From Pseudomonadota bacterium (GTDB lineage Bacteria > Pseudomonadota > Alphaproteobacteria > GCA-2746255): a stretch of DNA of 64,000 nucleotides. The stretch spans positions 88,286-152,285 of the forward strand of contig JBFMHN010000001.1 in assembly GCA_040752895.1 (NCBI GenBank), written 5' to 3'. Both the position numbers and the translations under genes were made by a program. Of the stretch, positions 44,965 to 53,403 are shown piece by piece. Position 1 is the stretch's first letter. Every line of letters starts with the position of its first letter. The notes beneath the pieces were generated by a model that had not been told where the DNA came from, did not search any database, and saw nothing but the letters and a program-made list of their open reading frames with translations.

Positions 44965-46071
44965 ATGCCCCAAAAAAATAAAGTCTTCCGTCTGGCGATG
45001 CGTGCGAGCATCCTTCTACCGTTCGCGGCCTTTTTCTTTTCGGCTTGCGCCCCGACAACCCAACGTATGGCGGTCGACCCGAAGCTGGCCGAGCAGGAAG
45101 CGGAAATACAACGCGAGATCGCGATCGAACTATTCCAGAGGCACGAACGCCGCCTGTTCAGCGTTGCCTACCCGGTTCTTGTCGGCGGCCGTTCTTTTTG
45201 CAAGGACAAGGTGGCCCCGCAAGTCGGCGCGCGCGTTTCTACGATCTACGCTTATCCCGAAGAATTTCGGAAGGCGGCCCGCAAGGTTTTTGGCGATAGC
45301 GAAAAGCTGCGCGTCTCTCTCATCGCCCCGGGATCCCCCGCCGAGAAGGCGGGTCTCCGGGAAGGGGACGTTCTGCTCCGGATCGATGGAAAGCCGCTGC
45401 CAACCGGGGAAAAGGCTTCGGCCGAACTCGCGAAACTTTACGATGAAGTCGCGCAAAAGAAAACCGCGTTCACCCTGGACGTTGAACGCGGCGCGGCGGC
45501 AATTTCGATCACGCTTACCCCGGAAACTGGATGCAACTATCCGGTCTTGCTGGCGAATGACGATTCGTTAAACGCCTTTGCGGACGGGGCGCGTATCGTA
45601 ATCATGCGCGGCATGCTCCGCTTTGCGGAATCGGATACGGAGCTGGCAACCGTCATCGCCCACGAGCTTGCCCACAACGTGATGGAGCACATTTCCGCCA
45701 AGCAGGGGAACGTCATGCTTGGCACGCTGGCCGACATTCTGGCGGCGCTCGGCGGGGTGAACACGCAAGGGACTTTCGGGCGCCTGGGGTCGGCAGCGTA
45801 CAGCCAGGACTTCGAGGCGGAGGCGGATTATGTCGGCCTCTATATCATGGTGCTGAGCGGATTGGAGATCGAAGGAACGGCGCATTTCTGGCGACGGATG
45901 GCGGCTGCCCATCCGCAAGCCATTCAGTCGGGAGGGTTCCTCGCCACCCATCCTTCAACGCCGGAACGTTTCCTTGCGCTCGAACAGACGGTCAAGGAAA
46001 TCAAGGCGAAGCAGGCGGAGGGAAAGCGGCTCCGGCCGGAAATGAAGAAGAACACAAAAGTAGGAGGCTAG
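44965..46071 (+). CDS. M48 family metalloprotease, probable lipoprotein with PDZ domain
   Basis: 368 residues. A hydrophobic leader ends in FFSACAPT, a lipobox-like site with Cys28, so the mature protein is probably lipid-anchored in the periplasm. A PDZ-like segment lies at about 115-175 (SPAEKAGLREGDVLLRIDGKPL). The peptidase domain has zinc motif HELAH at residues 233-237 and a downstream glutamate in FEAEADYVGLYIM. The HPSTPERFLALE near the end is typical of M48C/BepA-like enzymes. It lacks TPR repeats. Role in outer membrane quality control is inferred. Convergent with paaY-like gene, overlapping by 4 bases. Confidence 0.92.
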   Translation: MPQKNKVFRLAMRASILLPFAAFFFSACAPTTQRMAVDPKLAEQEAEIQREIAIELFQRHERRLFSVAYPVLVGGRSFCKDKVAPQVGARVSTIYAYPEEFRKAARKVFGDSEKLRVSLIAPGSPAEKAGLREGDVLLRIDGKPLPTGEKASAELAKLYDEVAQKKTAFTLDVERGAAAISITLTPETGCNYPVLLANDDSLNAFADGARIVIMRGMLRFAESDTELATVIAHELAHNVMEHISAKQGNVMLGTLADILAALGGVNTQGTFGRLGSAAYSQDFEAEADYVGLYIMVLSGLEIEGTAHFWRRMAAAHPQAIQSGGFLATHPSTPERFLALEQTVKEIKAKQAEGKRLRPEMKKNTKVGG

Positions 46072-46691
46072 CGGCGCTTTTCCTTGAGCGGCTTGGTGTC
46101 GCTTACGGGGTGTCGCGGCCGGTTGGGCTCCGGTGCTGCGAGCGCCGTCGTTGCCCGGCAGGTGGCAAGGGATTTTGCGGCAAGGGCCTGGTATTCCCGG
46201 GTTCCTTGGCTCTTCCAGGCGATTTCCGCTTCGGTAAGGTCACGTAAGACTTTGGCCGGGATTCCCGCCACCAGGCTGCGGGGCGGGACTTGAAATTCGG
46301 ATCGCACGAAGGCCATCGCGGCGACGAAGCTTTCCTCGCCTATGACGGCGCCGTCCATGACGACGGCGTTCATGCCGACCAGCGCGTCGCGCCGCACGAT
46401 ACAGCCGTGCAGAACGGCCCCATGGCCGATATGACCGTTCGTCTCGACGATCGTCTCGCGGCCTGGAAAGCAGTGGAGGACGCAATTGTCCTGGATGTTT
46501 GCTCCATCGCCAATCGTGATTCGGCCGATATCTCCCCGCAAGGCGGCGCCCGGACCGATATAACAGCCCCGGCCCACAATCACGTCGCCGATCAGGGTAG
46601 CCGTCGGGTGAACGAAGCTTCGAGGATCAATGACGGGGATAATCCCTTCGAAGGCATAGACATTTGGCGCCTCGGGGGGTGGTTTTGCCAC
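46068..46691 (-). CDS. PaaY-like hexapeptide-repeat protein (gamma-carbonic anhydrase fold)
   Basis: 207 residues of left-handed beta-helix. FVHPTATLIGDVIVGRGCYIGPGAALRGDIGRITIGDGANIQDNCVLHCFP and GHIGHGAVLHGCIVRRDALVGMNAVVMDGAVIG are closely like PaaY, a thioesterase that hydrolyses stray CoA thioesters in phenylacetate degradation, and CaiE. Metal-binding candidates are His73, His90 and His95. EIAWKSQGTREYQALA in the C-terminal helix also fits PaaY. No other paa gene is present, so it may serve a general role or act as a carbonic anhydrase. Transcribed toward the M48 gene. Confidence 0.9.
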   Translation of the reverse strand: MAKPPPEAPNVYAFEGIIPVIDPRSFVHPTATLIGDVIVGRGCYIGPGAALRGDIGRITIGDGANIQDNCVLHCFPGRETIVETNGHIGHGAVLHGCIVRRDALVGMNAVVMDGAVIGEESFVAAMAFVRSEFQVPPRSLVAGIPAKVLRDLTEAEIAWKSQGTREYQALAAKSLATCRATTALAAPEPNRPRHPVSDTKPLKEKRR

Positions 46692-46877
46692 GGCCTGTCT
46701 CCACGGTGCTGTCCGGAGCGAGCATAGTATCGGGGCCGATGCCTGTCATGGGGTTTCCATAAAAAGCGGCTGAAATCTTGGGCTTTTTTCCTTTGGCACC
46801 GCAAAATTCCGGCTTGTTCCCCATGGCCCTTCGGGGCATAGTCCGCTCGCTTATTCCGACCGAGGAGGAGGGCCCGT

Positions 46878-48359
46878 TTGGACCGTTCAAAACTTCCCAC
46901 CTCCGCCTTCATTGACCCTTACGGCAAGAACCGGGCGGAGATCGATGCGCTGGCGCATGAGGTGCTGGATCTCGTGCTTTCCCACGCGACGGACGCGCTA
47001 GGCCGCCCGCCGGTGCCGGGTAAAGTAGACTTGCCTGCCTCGGTTGCCATTCCGGAAGAGCCGGTCGCGAAGGAACGCCTGCTGGAAATGCTACGAGCGA
47101 TTGTGGTGGGTTCCATGAACGCGGCGCATCCGGGCTATGTCGGCCATATGGATCCCATGCCGACGACGATGTCGGTGCTTGCCGATTTTGTCGCCTCGAC
47201 GCTGAACAACAACATGCTAAGCGTCGAGATGTCGCCGGTCTTTTCGCGCATGGAGCCGCTTCTCCTGAAGGCGATCGCGAAAGAGTTTGGTCTTGGCGAC
47301 GACGCCGGCGGCGTGCTGCTCAGCGGGGGAAGCCTCGCCAACCTGCAGGCGCTTGCCGTTGCGCGGAACCTCGCCTTTGATGCCCATGGAAAGGGGATCG
47401 CCGGTCTCGACCGGCAACCGGTCCTGTTCGCATCCGAAGCGGCGCACACCTCGATCCAGAAGGCGGCCATGCTGCTGGGGCTCGGCACGTCGGCGGTAAT
47501 TCCGGTCGCGACAGCTGCCAATTCCATCATGGATATCGCAAGCCTCGAACGGGGTATCCTGAAGGCCAAGGCGGAAGGCAAGGCGCCATTTTGCGTGGTT
47601 GCGACGGCTGGGACGACGGTGACCGGCAACATCGATCCGCTTGCCGATGTGCACCGTCTGGCCAAGGCCCATGGCCTCTGGTTCCATGTGGACGCCGTGT
47701 TCGGCGGCGCCCTTGTTCTCTCCAGGAATCAGCGTTGGCGCCTGCAAGGGGTCGAGCTTGCCGACTCGCTAGCCTTCAATCCCCAGAAGTGGCTCTACGT
47801 TTCAAAGACCTGCGCGATGATTCTGTTCCGGGACGCTCGCCATCTGAAGAACACTTTTCGAATTCAGGCTCCCTACATGCAGGATCCGGACGACATCCTC
47901 AACCTTGGCGAGATCAGCGTTCAGGGAACCCGCTATCCCGATATTCTGAAACTCTGGCTTTCGCTTCAGCATATCGGCCGGGAAGGCTACGCCCACCTCA
48001 TCGACGAGGCGTACCGTTTGACGGAACGCTTCGTAAAAGAGGTTCTCGCGCGCCCCTATCTGGAACTTGCCGCGCGTCCGGAACTCAACGTTGTCTGCTT
48101 CCGTGCCGTTCCAGAATGGCTGCCGCCCGATTCCCGGGACGCCTGGAACGAAAGCTTGCAAATCCACTTGCTGAAGGAAGGAAACGCCTTCCTTTCGTTG
48201 CCGCGCTTTCGTGGGGGGCGGTGGCTGCGGGCGATCCTCCTCAACCCCTATCTTGAAGAGGACGCGATCGTAAAGCTGTTCCAGCGCATCGATGCCTATG
48301 AGGCAACGGCCCGCCGACGCCTGCCTTCGCCCTGCCTGGCTGCCGAGAGCGGCCGTTGA
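46878..48359 (+). CDS. PLP-dependent group II amino acid decarboxylase
   Basis: 493 residues. Start TTG 46878 follows GAGGAGGAG (46862-46870); a good in-frame ATG with homology does not exist further up. [33 protein letters not shown] resembles group II decarboxylases. The PLP pocket shows [14 protein letters not shown] (Asp272) and [21 protein letters not shown] with Schiff-base Lys304. Candidate substrates are aromatic amino acids, glutamate or related; nothing in the neighbourhood decides. It is read away from the paaY-like gene, with a 186-base gap that holds only a weak promoter candidate (TTGTTC 46814, CATAGT 46837). Confidence 0.9.
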   Translation: MDRSKLPTSAFIDPYGKNRAEIDALAHEVLDLVLSHATDALGRPPVPGKVDLPASVAIPEEPVAKERLLEMLRAIVVGSMNAAHPGYVGHMDPMPTTMSVLADFVASTLNNNMLSVEMSPVFSRMEPLLLKAIAKEFGLGDDAGGVLLSGGSLANLQALAVARNLAFDAHGKGIAGLDRQPVLFASEAAHTSIQKAAMLLGLGTSAVIPVATAANSIMDIASLERGILKAKAEGKAPFCVVATAGTTVTGNIDPLADVHRLAKAHGLWFHVDAVFGGALVLSRNQRWRLQGVELADSLAFNPQKWLYVSKTCAMILFRDARHLKNTFRIQAPYMQDPDDILNLGEISVQGTRYPDILKLWLSLQHIGREGYAHLIDEAYRLTERFVKEVLARPYLELAARPELNVVCFRAVPEWLPPDSRDAWNESLQIHLLKEGNAFLSLPRFRGGRWLRAILLNPYLEEDAIVKLFQRIDAYEATARRRLPSPCLAAESGR

Positions 48360-48435
48360 TCCCTTGCCAGGGGTCAATTGCGGCGTTTTTCATAAAAAAA
48401 GCCGGTTTTCCAACAAATGCGTCCCGAGATGAGGC

Positions 48436-49845
48436 TTGAACAAGGCCGCTCCTGCGGGTAGGTTTTCTAGGCGCGAAATGGCTGCAATAAGGGAAAGAAG
48501 TCACTACCTTTTAACAGGTTGGACTTTCCCTGAGACACTCAGGCCCTTTCGAGCGCGGCTCGCGCAGGGGGTTGGCAAGGCGATGACGGAGTTTATCCGG
48601 GCATTCTGTGGTGCTGTTTGCGCGCGTGCGGCGCGCTGGTGCCTAGTGTATCGAACGAAAATTCGCTCCCACCCGCTGCGGACACGTGCGCGGCGCTGGC
48701 TTACCGTTAAACTTCCGGCCTTCTTCCACCAGCGGGTCTTTCCGCAACGGCAGATCCTGATGCGCTCGAACGGCAGGGTCCGTTACGTTAATCTTTCCTA
48801 TGGCGTTCAAGCCCTCATCCTGATCGCTGCGGTTGGGCTGGTTGGCTGGGGCGGCTATGCGACGAATGCCCTTTTCGCAAAAGACCGTGTTCTGGCGGAA
48901 AAGAACCAACGGATCGCCGAGACGCTGGTCGCCTATCGCAACCTTCTGGATCAGTACGCGGAATCCCAGGCGCGTTTTGCCGTTGCCGCCCACAACCTGG
49001 AGGCTAATCACAGCTACCTGCTCGGCATCGTGAAGCCGGACGCGGTCACGAAGGTAGGAGCCGAACGGGAACCCATGGATTCAGCCGAGAAGGCGCACCG
49101 CGCCGGGTTGGAGATGATCTACCAGGCCAACCAACGGCTCAAAGGCTGGATGGAAGAAATTTACGCTTCCCAGCACGATTTGGTGCGCTCACTTACCGAA
49201 AAAACGCGCGACGATTTGAGTGAAACGAAGAAGCTGATCGCCGGGCTGGGAATCGATGTCGAGCGCGCCCTTTCCGAAGGACTGGCGACCGAGCTTGGCC
49301 AGGGCGGCCCCTTTGTGGCTTGGCGCCCGGATTCGGTGCCGGAGGAAACGTTCCGGACCGATCTGGCAACGCTTGACCGAAACATTGACCGCTGGGAAGG
49401 GATGCAGCAGTTGTTGCGCACCCTGCCGCTCACGACACCCTCCGACAATTTCTATGTTACAAGCAATTACGGCAGACGTGTGGATCCCGTAAATGACCGG
49501 CCGGCCATGCATTACGGGATTGATCTTGCCGGTGCGCACAAGTCCCCCGTCTTGAGCACTGCGCCCGGCGTTGTCGTTTTTACCGGATGGAATGGAAAAT
49601 ACGGTAAGGTGGTGGAGATTGATCATGGCCGTGGGATACGTACGCGCTACGGGCACCTTCATATAATTAGCGTGAAGAATGGCCAACGCGTCGGTTTCCG
49701 TGAACAGCTTGGCTTGATGGGCAGCACGGGTCGCAGCACGGGCACCCATGTTCATTACGAAATACGGGTGAATGGCACGCCATACAATCCGATAAATTTT
49801 TTCAAGGTGGGAAGTCATGTTTTCAAAAATTGGGAAAAATCCTAG
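48436..49845 (+). CDS. M23 family metallopeptidase, membrane-anchored
   Basis: Up to 469 residues. Architecture: basic N-terminal cytoplasmic part, one membrane helix (about 122-145, VQALILIAAVGLVGWGGYA), a coiled-coil-like periplasmic stretch to about 330, and a LytM/M23 endopeptidase domain with zinc ligands His359, Asp363 (MHYGIDLAG) and His440 in HVHYEI. It likely cuts peptidoglycan cross-links. The start is uncertain: TTG 48436, ATG 48478 and ATG 48583 are all in frame. It overlaps the bactofilin gene by 29 bases, the common M23-bactofilin pair that sets local cell wall growth. Confidence 0.92.
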   Translation: MNKAAPAGRFSRREMAAIRERSHYLLTGWTFPETLRPFRARLAQGVGKAMTEFIRAFCGAVCARAARWCLVYRTKIRSHPLRTRARRWLTVKLPAFFHQRVFPQRQILMRSNGRVRYVNLSYGVQALILIAAVGLVGWGGYATNALFAKDRVLAEKNQRIAETLVAYRNLLDQYAESQARFAVAAHNLEANHSYLLGIVKPDAVTKVGAEREPMDSAEKAHRAGLEMIYQANQRLKGWMEEIYASQHDLVRSLTEKTRDDLSETKKLIAGLGIDVERALSEGLATELGQGGPFVAWRPDSVPEETFRTDLATLDRNIDRWEGMQQLLRTLPLTTPSDNFYVTSNYGRRVDPVNDRPAMHYGIDLAGAHKSPVLSTAPGVVVFTGWNGKYGKVVEIDHGRGIRTRYGHLHIISVKNGQRVGFREQLGLMGSTGRSTGTHVHYEIRVNGTPYNPINFFKVGSHVFKNWEKS

Positions 49846-50305
49846 GCAGCTGAATGGAATGACCTCTGGCCTTTCGGACCCTTCCATTCCTTCCATCATC
49901 AGTGCCAATCTGCACATTTCCGGTGACCTTATCAGCAACGGCGATTTGCAGATCGATGGAATCGTGGAGGGTAATGTTCGCAGTCAGACCTTGACGGTCG
50001 GCGAAAGCGCCAAGATCACCGGCAACGTGGACGCGGAAAGCGTCCAGGTCCGCGGAACGGTTACCGGCCAGATCAGTGCGCGGACCGTCACCTTGACAAA
50101 AACCTCGCACGTCGTCGGTGATGTCATCCATGAGACGCTCGCGATCGATGCCGGGGCTTATCTCGAAGGCGCTTGCCGTCATGTCGAATCGACCCGGCCC
50201 GCCGTTGAGATGATCGGCAGGAGTTCGGTGTCCGTCGAGCCCGAGAAGGAAGAAGCGCTGGCCCAATCCTCCTATACGGCCTATTCCGGCGGGCGCTCGG
50301 CCTGA
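49817..50305 (+). CDS. Bactofilin
   Basis: 162-residue polymer-forming cytoskeletal protein (DUF583). The central beta-helix, about residues 25-120, repeats hydrophobic/Gly patterns: SANLHISGDLISNGDLQIDGIVEGNVRSQTLTVGESAKITGNVDAESVQVRGTVTGQISA. Low-complexity tails flank it, as is usual. Start ATG 49817 lies inside the 3' end of the M23 gene in another frame, with GGGAAG upstream, implying translational coupling. Bactofilins of this kind organise peptidoglycan enzymes; partner is inferred to be the M23 enzyme. Its 3' end overlaps the opposite-strand hydrolase by 25 bases. Confidence 0.94.
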   Translation: MFSKIGKNPRQLNGMTSGLSDPSIPSIISANLHISGDLISNGDLQIDGIVEGNVRSQTLTVGESAKITGNVDAESVQVRGTVTGQISARTVTLTKTSHVVGDVIHETLAIDAGAYLEGACRHVESTRPAVEMIGRSSVSVEPEKEEALAQSSYTAYSGGRSA

Positions 50306-51174
50306 TCGCCGTCCACTCGGCTTAAGAAACTTTCGATGGCAGCGAAGGGAATGGGGTCATCGGGAAGCGGTACGTGACCGCAATCCGGGACCGTTACCCG
50401 TATCAGGTCCGGTTTTTCCGCCGCCATCTTCTTGAACGTCTCTTTCGTCAGAATGTCGGAAAGGTCGCCACGCAACGCGAGCGTCGGCACGCTGCGAAGC
50501 GATCGGTAGAACGGCCATAAATTGACCGGCGGTTCCCGACTTGCGAGCATCGGTTTTACGATATTGATGTCCCAATCGAAGTGCATCTGTCCGTTCTTGC
50601 CTTCACGGTATGTCCGCCGCGCCAGTTTTTCCCAGCCCGCCTCCGTTTTGATCGAGAGAGTCGGCATGATGGCCTGCAAATACTTGGCGGCGGCTTGCCA
50701 GGTCGGTTGCGGGCGGTCTTTGCGGATATAGGCCACGATGCGTGCCAGCCCTTCCGCCTTTATGTCCGGCCCGACATCGTTCAGGATGACGCCGGCCAGA
50801 GCCGTGGGTTTTGCAGCGCCCATCGCCATTCCGAGAATACCGCCGAGCGAGGTTCCGACGATCACGACATGGTGCACGCCGGTGACGGCAAGCAAATGAT
50901 GAATATCGTTCAGATAGGTGCGCGGCTGATAGTTTTGCCAGTTCGGATCGTAAGCCGACCGGCCGCGGCCCCGGTAATCCGGCGCAAGGATGCGTCGCTC
51001 GCCAGCTAGAAGCTCGGCAAATTCGCTGAAGTCGCTGGAGTTTCGCGTCAGGCCGCCGAGGCACAGCAAGGGCGTTTTCTTTACAAGCTGGCCGCCGTAG
51101 TCACGAAAATAAAGGCGAAGCCCGTCCTCGGACGTAAAATACCTTTCACGATAGCTTGGCGGTCCCTGGTTCAT
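50281..51174 (-). CDS. Alpha/beta hydrolase
   Basis: 297 residues of alpha/beta hydrolase fold. The oxyanion segment LLCLGGLTRNSSDFSEFAELL is followed by ILAPDYRGRGRSAYDP, the nucleophile elbow VIVGTSLGGILGMAMG with Ser109, DVGPDI after the elbow, LALRGDLSDIL holding a candidate acid, and catalytic His in VPDCGHVPLPDD. The substrate is unknown. Its stop overlaps the end of bactofilin on the other strand. The 114 bases upstream separate it from the divergent TRAP genes. Confidence 0.92.
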   Translation of the reverse strand: MNQGPPSYRERYFTSEDGLRLYFRDYGGQLVKKTPLLCLGGLTRNSSDFSEFAELLAGERRILAPDYRGRGRSAYDPNWQNYQPRTYLNDIHHLLAVTGVHHVVIVGTSLGGILGMAMGAAKPTALAGVILNDVGPDIKAEGLARIVAYIRKDRPQPTWQAAAKYLQAIMPTLSIKTEAGWEKLARRTYREGKNGQMHFDWDINIVKPMLASREPPVNLWPFYRSLRSVPTLALRGDLSDILTKETFKKMAAEKPDLIRVTVPDCGHVPLPDDPIPFAAIESFLSRVDGDQAERPPE

Positions 51175-51288
51175 GTGGCAATTTTATTGCTTTGTAGCAG
51201 GTGGCGGGAAGGCGGGTTGCCCGCTGGCGAGGAATGCCGGTTTCCCCTATACATGGGCCGAACTTGGTAGTGCGGCGAAGAGGTTCCC

Positions 51289-51828
51289 ATGACCTTTCTG
51301 GTGTGGCTTGCACAAGGTATTGACCGTTTCAACGACGCGATCGGGCGTAAGGTCGCCTGGGTTGGACTGGTCATGGCGGTGGTTCAATTCAGTATTGTCC
51401 TGATGCGCTATGTCTTTGAGGCAAGCGAAATCTGGCTTCAGGAATCCATCCTCTATATGCATAGCGTTCTGTTCATGCTGGGGGCCGGCTACACCCTTCT
51501 GCATAACGGACACGTCCGCATTGATATTTTTTACCGTGACGCTTCGCCGGAACGCAAGGCGTGGGCAGATTTGATGGGTATTTTCTTTTTCTTGCTTCCG
51601 GTCTGTGGGGCTCTTTTCTATATCGCCTGGCCCTATGTTATCGACTCGTGGGCCGTACGGGAAGGCTCGCGCGAGACGAGCGGTATCGAGGCCATCTATC
51701 TCCTGAAGACGGTTATTCCCGTTTTTGCGGCACTCGTGGTCCTGCAAGGGATTTCGATGGCCATTCATGCCGCCGCCGTGTTGACGGGGCACGAAAAACT
51801 ACGGTTGGAATCACCGAGAAAGCTCTGA
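51289..51828 (+). CDS. TRAP transporter small permease (DctQ-like)
   Basis: 179 residues with four membrane helices, the DctQ component of a tripartite ATP-independent periplasmic transporter. ASEIWLQESILYMHSVLFMLGAGYTLLHNGHVRIDIFY is the family signature, with the RxDIFY segment after helix 2. It is the first gene of a DctQ-DctM pair, 3 bases before the large permease. The substrate cannot be read from the sequence. No binding-protein gene is adjacent. Confidence 0.93.
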   Translation: MTFLVWLAQGIDRFNDAIGRKVAWVGLVMAVVQFSIVLMRYVFEASEIWLQESILYMHSVLFMLGAGYTLLHNGHVRIDIFYRDASPERKAWADLMGIFFFLLPVCGALFYIAWPYVIDSWAVREGSRETSGIEAIYLLKTVIPVFAALVVLQGISMAIHAAAVLTGHEKLRLESPRKL

Positions 51829-51831
51829 CGC

Positions 51832-53400
51832 ATGGGAGACTTTCTGAACATTCTGATGTTTGTCGCGCTCTGCGGGTTTCTTTTGATGGGCTTCCCGGTG
51901 GCTTTTACGCTCGCCGGTACGGCGCTCTTTTTTGCGGGCCTTGGCACTCTGCTGGGGGCATTCGATCCGATCTTCCTGACGGCTTTTCCGCAGCGGATTT
52001 TCGGCATCATGACAAACGATGTTCTCGTTTCTGTGCCGCTTTTCGTCTTCATGGGGGTGATGCTTGAGCGTTCCCACGTCGCCGAGGAATTGCTCGATTC
52101 GATGGGAATGCTGTTTGGATCGCTGCGCGGCGGACTTGGGATCTCGGTCACGATCGTTGGTGCGCTGATGGCGGCCTCGACAGGAATCGTAGGGGCGACC
52201 GTCGTGACGATGGGGCTGCTTTCGCTTCCCACGATGCTTCGACGCGGGTATGACCCGAAATTGGCGGCCGGCTCGATTTGCGCGGCCGGCACCTTGGGTC
52301 AGATCATTCCCCCCTCCATCGTGCTGGTTCTGCTCGGGGATGTGCTGTCGTCCGCTTACCAACAGGCCCAGCTTTCCCTGGGCAATTTTTCGCCGAGGGC
52401 AGTGTCGGTTGGCGATCTCTTTGCGGGCGCGATTCTACCCGGCTTGCTGCTGGTCGGGCTTTACCTTGTCTATCAGATCGGGCAGGCCGTCTTTCACCCC
52501 AAAACGTCGCCGGCCATCCCGGAGGCCGAGCGCGCCGCGGTCAGTGGCCGGCAGCTGGTCAGGCAAATTCTGCGTTCCCTCATGCCGCCTCTCGTCCTCA
52601 TTGTGGCCGTTCTGGGTTCCATCCTAACGGGTGTTGCGACACCTACCGAGGCGGCCGCCGTCGGCGCCATCGGTTCGATATTGCTGGCCGGGCTCCGACT
52701 CGACGAAAGGCATGCGACGGTGATCCACGTGGCGGGCCTTGCGTTGGCTGGTCTTGTGCTGGTGGGCCTGACTTCGGCCGCCGGTATCGAGAGGGCGGCG
52801 CCGGGTCTCAAGATGGCCCTTCCGGCCATCGCGGCAATGCTTTGCCTGCTGGTTGCCGTTGGCGTGTTCATCGGCCTCAAGCGCGTCTTTGCCACCGAAA
52901 TCCTGCAGGAAGTTTTACGTTCGACCATGCAGATCAGCTCGATGGTTTTTGTGATTCTGATCGGGGCCGCGCTCCTTTCCCTCGTCTTCCTTGGGTATGG
53001 CGGCGACGACATGGTGCACGCGTTTCTAGCCACGCTTCCAGGAGGAGCGATAGGCGCGGTGCTTCTCGTGATGGTCGTGATGTTTTTTCTGGGCTTTTTC
53101 CTGGACTTTATCCAGATCATCTTTGTCGTCGTGCCGATCGTTGCTCCCGTTCTGCTGAAGATGGGACTGGATCCGGTTTGGCTGGGTGTGATGATAGCCG
53201 TTAACCTGCAGACGTCGTTTCTGACGCCGCCGTTCGGTTTTGCGCTCTTTTACTTGCGGGGCGTTGCGCCGGAAAGCGTCACGACACTGGACATATACCG
53301 TGGCGTGATGCCTTTCATCGCAATTCAACTGCTTGGGCTTGGGATTGTCGCCTTCTTTCCCGGGCTCGCGACGTGGCTGCCAAAGCTTCTCTATGGATAA
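51832..53400 (+). CDS. TRAP transporter large permease (DctM-like), enlarged form
   Basis: 522 residues, about 90 longer than common DctM (about 430). LLMGFPVAFTLAGTALFFAGLG, AASTGIVGATVVTMGLLSLPTMLRRGYDPKLAAGSICAAGTLGQIIPPSIVLVLLGD and the C-terminal GLDPVWLGVMIAVNLQTSFLTPPFGFALFYLRGVAP are family hallmarks. The extra length sits in the middle (about residues 285-360) and adds two hydrophobic segments, as in DctM of the long class. It imports a small organic acid or similar solute using a sodium gradient. The neighbouring DctP is missing from the window. Confidence 0.93.
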   Translation: MGDFLNILMFVALCGFLLMGFPVAFTLAGTALFFAGLGTLLGAFDPIFLTAFPQRIFGIMTNDVLVSVPLFVFMGVMLERSHVAEELLDSMGMLFGSLRGGLGISVTIVGALMAASTGIVGATVVTMGLLSLPTMLRRGYDPKLAAGSICAAGTLGQIIPPSIVLVLLGDVLSSAYQQAQLSLGNFSPRAVSVGDLFAGAILPGLLLVGLYLVYQIGQAVFHPKTSPAIPEAERAAVSGRQLVRQILRSLMPPLVLIVAVLGSILTGVATPTEAAAVGAIGSILLAGLRLDERHATVIHVAGLALAGLVLVGLTSAAGIERAAPGLKMALPAIAAMLCLLVAVGVFIGLKRVFATEILQEVLRSTMQISSMVFVILIGAALLSLVFLGYGGDDMVHAFLATLPGGAIGAVLLVMVVMFFLGFFLDFIQIIFVVVPIVAPVLLKMGLDPVWLGVMIAVNLQTSFLTPPFGFALFYLRGVAPESVTTLDIYRGVMPFIAIQLLGLGIVAFFPGLATWLPKLLYG

Positions 53401-53403
53401 AGC

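Noticed and set aside
51225-51240. Sigma-54 promoter before the TRAP genes (TGGC...TGCC)
   Set aside because: The GG and GC elements are separated by 8 bases instead of 10, so the spacing is wrong for sigma-54.
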